Shown here: positions 60,140-64,000 of the stretch, piece by piece
Position numbering within the stretch: position 1 is the first letter of the stretch
Layout of the letters: each line of letters opens with the position of its first letter
From: Alistipes finegoldii DSM 17242
GTDB taxonomy: Bacteria; Bacteroidota; Bacteroidia; Bacteroidales; Rikenellaceae
DNA length: 64,000 nucleotides
Assembly (NCBI RefSeq): GCF_000265365.1
Contig: NC_018011.1
Coordinates: forward strand, 3,241,501-3,305,500
Direction of reading: 5' to 3'
Translations under genes and position numbers: made by a program
Notes under the pieces: model-generated
The model's database searches: none
Told to the model about the DNA's origin: nothing
What the model saw: the letters and a program-made list of their open reading frames with translations, nothing else

Positions 60140-60901
60140 TCAGTAAATGAAAGGTATGATCTTTTTGCGTCCGAGCGACGTGAATTCGTCGCCGAACTCC
60201 TTGGCATAGCGTTTGTTGAGCGATGCGGCGCGGGGCGCGAGGTTGGCGAAGGTCCACCACGCGAACACCGCTCCGGCCCACGACCACGAAGCCACGGCAA
60301 AGCCCGTCCATTCGAGCAGTTCGCCGAAGTAGTTGGCCGACGAGACGTAGCGGAACATGCCGCCGCGCGGAATGTAGTGGCGCGTGTCGCCCGGCCGGCG
60401 CAGGTTGCGGATGATGTGATCCGAATGGAGATTCACGGCCATTCCCGCGAGGAACATCGCCCCGCCGATATAAATATAAGGTTGCGCGAACCAGTCGGCG
60501 TAGTAGCCTTCGGGCGAGACGTAGAAGATCCACCCGCCCTGCATCAGGGCGTTGAGCGTGTTGAAGCACATGCCCATCAGGACGATGCCGAGCGGCATTT
60601 TCGACGCGCCGCGCATGAGCAGCGGAAAGATGAACGCCCGTTGCAGGTAGTGGGCCTGAAAGAGCGCGAAGAGCGTCAGCGGCCCGGCTTCCCACGTCCT
60701 TTCGGAGAGCAGCCACAGCACGCACATCGCCACGAATACGGGCGACTCCATCAGCACCCAGCCGATCTTGTTGGGCACGGGCGGCCCGTATTTGGGGTTG
60801 AAAAGATAGCCGTATCCGGCTTCGAAAAAATGCAGGGCAGCGAAGACCACCAAGGCCAGCAGCGCCATGACGATCAGGAATATATCGAATGTTTGGGCCA
60901 T
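60140..60901 (-). CDS. steroid 5-alpha-reductase family membrane protein
   Basis: 253 residues, six or seven membrane helices. The C-terminal part matches the steroid 5-alpha-reductase/DUF1295 fold: GWIFYVSPEGYY, NLRRPGD, YIPRGGMFRYVSSANYFGEL (NADPH-binding), and LNKRYAKEFGDEF...RKKIIPFIY. Family members reduce the delta4 double bond of 3-oxo-steroids with NADPH. ATG 60901 is fixed by the promoter, which covers the upstream in-frame ATGs. First gene of a tight three-gene operon. Confidence 0.85.
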   Translation of the reverse strand: MAQTFDIFLIVMALLALVVFAALHFFEAGYGYLFNPKYGPPVPNKIGWVLMESPVFVAMCVLWLLSERTWEAGPLTLFALFQAHYLQRAFIFPLLMRGASKMPLGIVLMGMCFNTLNALMQGGWIFYVSPEGYYADWFAQPYIYIGGAMFLAGMAVNLHSDHIIRNLRRPGDTRHYIPRGGMFRYVSSANYFGELLEWTGFAVASWSWAGAVFAWWTFANLAPRAASLNKRYAKEFGDEFTSLGRKKIIPFIY

Positions 60902-60927
60902 ATCGGAACGGTTTCGGTAAAACGGCA

Positions 60928-60958
60928 TAAAGATAATAAAACTTTCCCGCTCCGACAA
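60928..60958 (-). promoter_or_regulatory. promoter of the 5-alpha-reductase operon
   Basis: Minus strand -33 TTG (60956-60958), 20-bp spacer, -7 TATCTTTA (60928-60935), 26 bp before the ATG at 60901. Confidence 0.65.
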
Positions 60959-61300
60959 GTCCCCGAAAGGGCCGTTTTTGTTCTTTTTGACAGTTGGGAA
61001 ACGGGTTTCCTCCCGCTTTTTTTGCACTCTTTTCGCGGCCCATGACGGCTCTGCCTTCCCACCTGCCGGCTTTCTCGTTTTTCGGCGGTTCTCTTTTTTT
61101 CTCCGGTGGCCTTTTTTGTCCCGTTGCTGTTTCCTCCTCTTCCCGCCAGCAAACTTTCTTTTTCTTCGGCGGTTCTCTTTTTCGTTCGGCAGTCTTTTTT
61201 GTCCCGCAACGGTTTTTCTCGGTGTTTTTCAGGGTAGGGGGAGGCTGCATTTCGCCCGTCTCTTTTTCGCGGCTTGAAATATTGCAAGAGGCCTGATAAA

Positions 61301-61334
61301 AAAGGCGGCCGCCGCTGTATGCGGAAGCCGCCTG
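61301..61334 (-). terminator. minus-strand intrinsic terminator
   Basis: Stem ggcggc/gccgcc with an inner ccgc/gcgg stem; minus-strand T6 at its 3' side (61302-61310 region). Confidence 0.7.
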
Positions 61335-61604
61335 TCAAGTTCCCGTGGCGCCCGGAAAGTGTGCGTGTCGCGGTCGTGCCCGCCGATCCCCCGAAATCGG
61401 ACCGAAGCCGGAAGTGTGCTCTTTCGACCGCCGTGACGGGGCGCAGAACCGTGAAAACGAGCTGCCTGCGAGAAAGCGCCGCCTCAGGGCGCACGGGAGT
61501 TTGATGTGGTAGCCGAAACCCCGGTCTTGCCTGCCGCGGAACGGGCTGGATCGACCTTTTCCGCAATCTCTGCGACGGACTCCGGGGCGTGTCGGCGCAC
61601 CGGG

Positions 61605-61629
61605 ACAAAAACCCCTGCCGAAGCAGGGG
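61605..61629 (-). terminator. probable gadB terminator
   Basis: Stem cccctgc-ttcg-gcagggg with UUCG loop on the minus strand, followed by five T, about 150 nt after gadB. Confidence 0.8.
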
Positions 61630-61777
61630 CGCCGGAAGCGACGGCCAGCCGGCGGCGTCCCGCCGTTGACTGAACCTCAATAAATGGGAGTCTTTCCGCC
61701 TTCCGGCTGTAATGCCGGTCCGGAAACCGGCCGGAAGTCCGGGGCGAACCCCGGACCGCCGGTCCGGATCCCCGATT

Positions 61778-63193
61778 CTAGTGCGTGAATACCTTGCCTT
61801 TCTGGTGTTCCATGTTGTCGTACTTGATGCGCGACGTAGTGGGGTATTCGAGCTGTTCGAACTCTGCGACGGCGTTGCGGATGTCGCCCATCAGCATGTC
61901 GGCCATGTCGCGCGACATGCCCTGACGTACCACGATGCGCATCACGACCACGTTCTCGATGTTCTTGGGCATGGTGTACGCGGGAACCATCCATCCGCTC
62001 TGCTGCAGTTTGGCCTGCAGGTCGAAGAGCGTCCATTTGGCCTTCTTGTCGTATTCGGGATCCATCATCCAGATGAAGAGCGGATTGACGACCTCCTTCG
62101 AGTAGTTCTTGAAGCACTTCATCGTGCCGATCTGCTGGTGGCAGTACTTGGCGACGTCCATCGAGTTCTGCTGAATCTCTTTGTAGCCCTCGAATCCCAG
62201 CCGGATGAAATTGTAGTACTGGCCCAGAATCTGCGCCGCGGGACGCGAGAAGTTCAGACCCACCTGCGTGATGTTGGCTCCGAGGTAATTGACCGAGAAC
62301 GACATTTCGTCGGGCAGATACTTCTTGTCCTTCCAGACCACCCAGCCCAGACCCGGATATACCAGACCGTATTTGTGGCCCGACGTGGAGATCGACAGCA
62401 CCCATTTGAGGCGGAAGTCCCACTTCTTTTCGGGTTTGAGGAACGGCAGGATGAAACCGCCCGACGCGGCGTCCACGTGGATCGGAATTTCGTAACCCGT
62501 CTTGGCGTTGTATTCGTCGAGCGCCTTGTCCAGCCCCTCGATGTCGTCGTCCAGACCCGTCCACGTCACACCGGCTATGGGCACGATGCAGATCGTGTTT
62601 TCGTCGCACATCTCCAGCGCCTGCTTGGGATCGAGCGTGATGTGATCCAGCGTCAGGGGCACGGTGCGCAGTTCGATCTGCCACAGCTGGCAGAATTTCT
62701 CCCATACGACCTGAAATCCGGCGCTCATCACCAGATTCGGCTTGTCGAAGGGTTTGCCTGCGGCCTTGCGGCGGTTGCGCCAGCGCAGCCATGCGGCCAC
62801 GCCGCCCAGCATGCAGGCTTCCGACGAACCGATGCCCAGCGCTCCGGTCTTCCACTCGGCCTTTTCGGGGGTGTTCCACAGATTGGCGACGATATTCAGA
62901 CAGCGGCCGCACATCACCGCGACACGCGGATACTCCGTCTCGTCGATATAGTTGACGTTGATCGCCTCGTTCATCAGGCGCGTGGCGTAATCATCCATGT
63001 AGGTCGTCACGAAGGTGGCCAGATTGAGCCGCGGCTGCGTCTGCGGATAGGTTTCGTCCTTGACTAACTGGTAGGCGATTTCGGGCGATGTCTTGCCTTT
63101 GGGGATAAACTCCGTGGGCGCGGGATTGCGCATCTCTTCCGAACCGAAAATATCGGTCAGCGTGTCCTCGTTGGTGTGTCTTTGCTGATTCAT
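61778..63193 (-). CDS. gadB: glutamate decarboxylase
   Basis: 471 residues, PLP group II decarboxylase. GSSEACMLGG, HVDAASGGF, and the PLP-binding Lys274 in STSGHKYG. The N-terminal DIFGSEEMRNPAPTEFIP and the C-terminal His in the last residue (VFTH, pH gate in E. coli GadB ends HT) fit a true acid-resistance enzyme. Consumes a proton while turning glutamate into GABA. Separate from glsA-gadC at 41.8-44.3 kb. Promoter not recognised. Confidence 0.95.
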   Translation of the reverse strand: MNQQRHTNEDTLTDIFGSEEMRNPAPTEFIPKGKTSPEIAYQLVKDETYPQTQPRLNLATFVTTYMDDYATRLMNEAINVNYIDETEYPRVAVMCGRCLNIVANLWNTPEKAEWKTGALGIGSSEACMLGGVAAWLRWRNRRKAAGKPFDKPNLVMSAGFQVVWEKFCQLWQIELRTVPLTLDHITLDPKQALEMCDENTICIVPIAGVTWTGLDDDIEGLDKALDEYNAKTGYEIPIHVDAASGGFILPFLKPEKKWDFRLKWVLSISTSGHKYGLVYPGLGWVVWKDKKYLPDEMSFSVNYLGANITQVGLNFSRPAAQILGQYYNFIRLGFEGYKEIQQNSMDVAKYCHQQIGTMKCFKNYSKEVVNPLFIWMMDPEYDKKAKWTLFDLQAKLQQSGWMVPAYTMPKNIENVVVMRIVVRQGMSRDMADMLMGDIRNAVAEFEQLEYPTTSRIKYDNMEHQKGKVFTH

Positions 63194-63551
63194 AACGTAA
63201 ATTTATTTTTGGTTTACGAGCATACGACCTTGCATGAACCGTGCCGTGGTGAGGTTGCCCGGACCTGAAATCCGGCGTGCTTTTTTTGCCTGAAAACCTC
63301 CGTCTGCGGCCCGCAAGCCCCTTTCCGCTTTGTACTCAACCTGCTGCCGGACCAACCTCCCGCGGGTGATGCCGTTTTCGGCTCCGAACGGTTGATTTTT
63401 TTTGCATCATTCCGTCCTGTTCTGTTCCCGTTTCTGCTTGTTTGCATTCCGATCCTGCCCCCCCCCTGAAAAAAGCGGGGGAATATTTGGAATCCCGGAA
63501 AAATTCGATATATTTGTGATATCAAAATAATATCACCTAAAACTTACGGAT
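63194..63551 (+). other. 358-bp divergent gap between gadB and the SPFH gene
   Basis: Holds a hairpin followed by seven T on + (ccgga...tccgg, 63259-63287) that ends no known gene, a C-run with G-run pairing (63460-63480), and the SPFH promoter. Nothing else seen. Confidence 0.5.
63487..63516 (+). promoter_or_regulatory. promoter of the SPFH gene, with a dyad at the start site
   Basis: -33 TTG (63487-63489), 19-bp spacer, -7 TATATTTG (63509-63516). Directly downstream is TGATAT-N7-ATATCA (63517-63535), where an operator would overlap the start of transcription. Confidence 0.75.
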
Positions 63552-64000
63552 ATGGAGAATGGAAATTTTGTCTACAAGGGCTGGAAATGCAATGGTTTTC
63601 TGGCTTTGACGCTGATCTTCGTCGGGTTGGCGCTGGGTGTGTGCGCGATCGTGTTCGGCGCGCAGCGTATCGACGCAGGGCTGGCGTTCGGCGTCGGGCC
63701 GGTCGTGATCGGCTCGGTCTGGTGTCTCTGCATGCTGATCTGCATGGCGGGCTTCATGCTGCTCGAACCCAACGAAGCCCGCGTCATGGTCTTCTTCGGC
63801 AAATACAAGGGCACCTTCTACGAAACGGGCTACTGGTGGGTCAATCCATTTATGTCGGCCAAGCAGATTTCGATCCGCGCCCGCAACCTGAACGTCGATC
63901 CGATCAAGGTGAACGACAAGACGGGCAATCCGATTATGATCGGTCTGGTGCTGGTGTGGAAGATCAAGCGCGACGATATCTATAAGGCGGTCTTCGAGAT
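63552..64000 (+). CDS. SPFH/Band 7 domain membrane protein, 3' end outside window
   Basis: First 149 residues. Two membrane helices (about 14-38 and 46-70), then the start of an SPFH domain: LEPNEARVMVFFGKYKGTFY, ETGYWWVNPFMSAKQISIRA, GNPIMIGLVLVWKI. SPFH proteins form large ring-like membrane cages linked to protease control. ATG 63552 lies 36 bp after the -7 box. Confidence 0.88.
   Translation, partial: MENGNFVYKGWKCNGFLALTLIFVGLALGVCAIVFGAQRIDAGLAFGVGPVVIGSVWCLCMLICMAGFMLLEPNEARVMVFFGKYKGTFYETGYWWVNPFMSAKQISIRARNLNVDPIKVNDKTGNPIMIGLVLVWKIKRDDIYKAVFE

Larger units (their letters stand above)
60902..61777 (-). repeat. 876-bp gap: promoter, A-poor tract with 84-bp repeat, two minus-strand terminators
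   Basis: 60928-60958 is the operon promoter. 61040-61250 is pyrimidine-rich on +; segments at 61083 and 61167 (cggcggttctctttt... ttttttgtcccg) form an 84-bp direct repeat. 61340-61600 is GC-rich, unique and without a gene I recognise; it is bracketed by terminators. 61680-61777 holds GC-rich hairpins after gadB. Confidence 0.65.

Noticed and set aside
63214..63525. Minus-strand 103-codon frame upstream of gadB
   Set aside because: It crosses the SPFH promoter region and a GC-rich hairpin, starts inside a promoter, and shows no similarity to known proteins.

Overview
This 64 kb window is a chromosomal segment of a GC-rich (near 60 %) member of the Bacteroidales, most likely Alistipes or a close relative. 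The evidence is the promoter type (a -33 TTG about 19-21 bp from a -7 TAnnTTTG), the absence of clear Shine-Dalgarno sites, and the gene content: N-terminal-rubredoxin rubrerythrin, PPi-type phosphofructokinase, GadB/GadC/GlsA acid resistance, an etfBA-acyl-CoA dehydrogenase operon, and a radical SAM/lipoprotein pair of the Bacteroidales type. The genus is inferred, not proven.

Layout. 1-3.8 kb: end of a GH13 enzyme, TPM-domain protein, LemA, EamA transporter. 3.9-7.3 kb: minus-strand outer-membrane beta-barrel protein and a MerR regulator. 7.6-18.7 kb: a plus-strand housekeeping run, plsC-parE-parC-aroK-murI, then ftsK and a LolA-like protein. 18.9-24 kb: formate/nitrite channel, gyrA and a TPR protein. 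24-33.4 kb: ATPase/MATE operon, an S4-domain pseudouridine synthase, then a minus-strand run ligA, dapA, DUF4919, C11 peptidase. 33.5-40.5 kb: acidic protein plus LRR lipoprotein, purA, etfBA-acyl-CoA dehydrogenase. 40.6-41.7 kb: an AT-richer island with two XRE regulators and a candidate structured RNA. 41.8-46.1 kb: glsA-gadC, a DUF5106 lipoprotein, rubrerythrin. 46.4-51.6 kb: membrane proteins, a SLOG protein, PPi-phosphofructokinase, a DUF4377 lipoprotein and a cold-shock protein. 51.7-54 kb: radical SAM/lipoprotein pair and two tRNA-Pro genes. 54.3-56.9 kb: AsmA/DUF748 protein. 57.2-60.9 kb: an operon of steroid 5-alpha-reductase-like protein, old-yellow-enzyme-like protein and short-chain dehydrogenase (plus a HAD hydrolase), which resembles bile-acid/steroid A-ring reduction clusters. 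61.8-64 kb: gadB and the start of an SPFH protein.

How the genes combine. GlsA makes glutamate from glutamine, GadB (19 kb away) decarboxylates it, and GadC exchanges glutamate for GABA: together a complete acid-consuming cycle. EtfA/EtfB and the acyl-CoA dehydrogenase form one electron-transfer unit. The 57.9-60.9 kb operon could process 3-oxo-delta4 sterols through both a 5-alpha and a 5-beta type reductase plus a hydroxysteroid dehydrogenase.

The most unusual feature is a set of A-poor, pyrimidine-rich, tandem-repeat-rich tracts, always pyrimidine-rich on the + strand whatever the direction of the flanking genes (about 1.97, 30.9, 34.6, 47.7, 48.9, 54.1 and 61.1 kb). Similar DNA appears inside or at the ends of reading frames (LolA-like, SLOG, FtsK linker, AsmA tail), where it encodes Ser/Ala/Val-rich inserts in plus-strand genes and an Asp/Glu/Thr/Ala-rich tail in the minus-strand gene.
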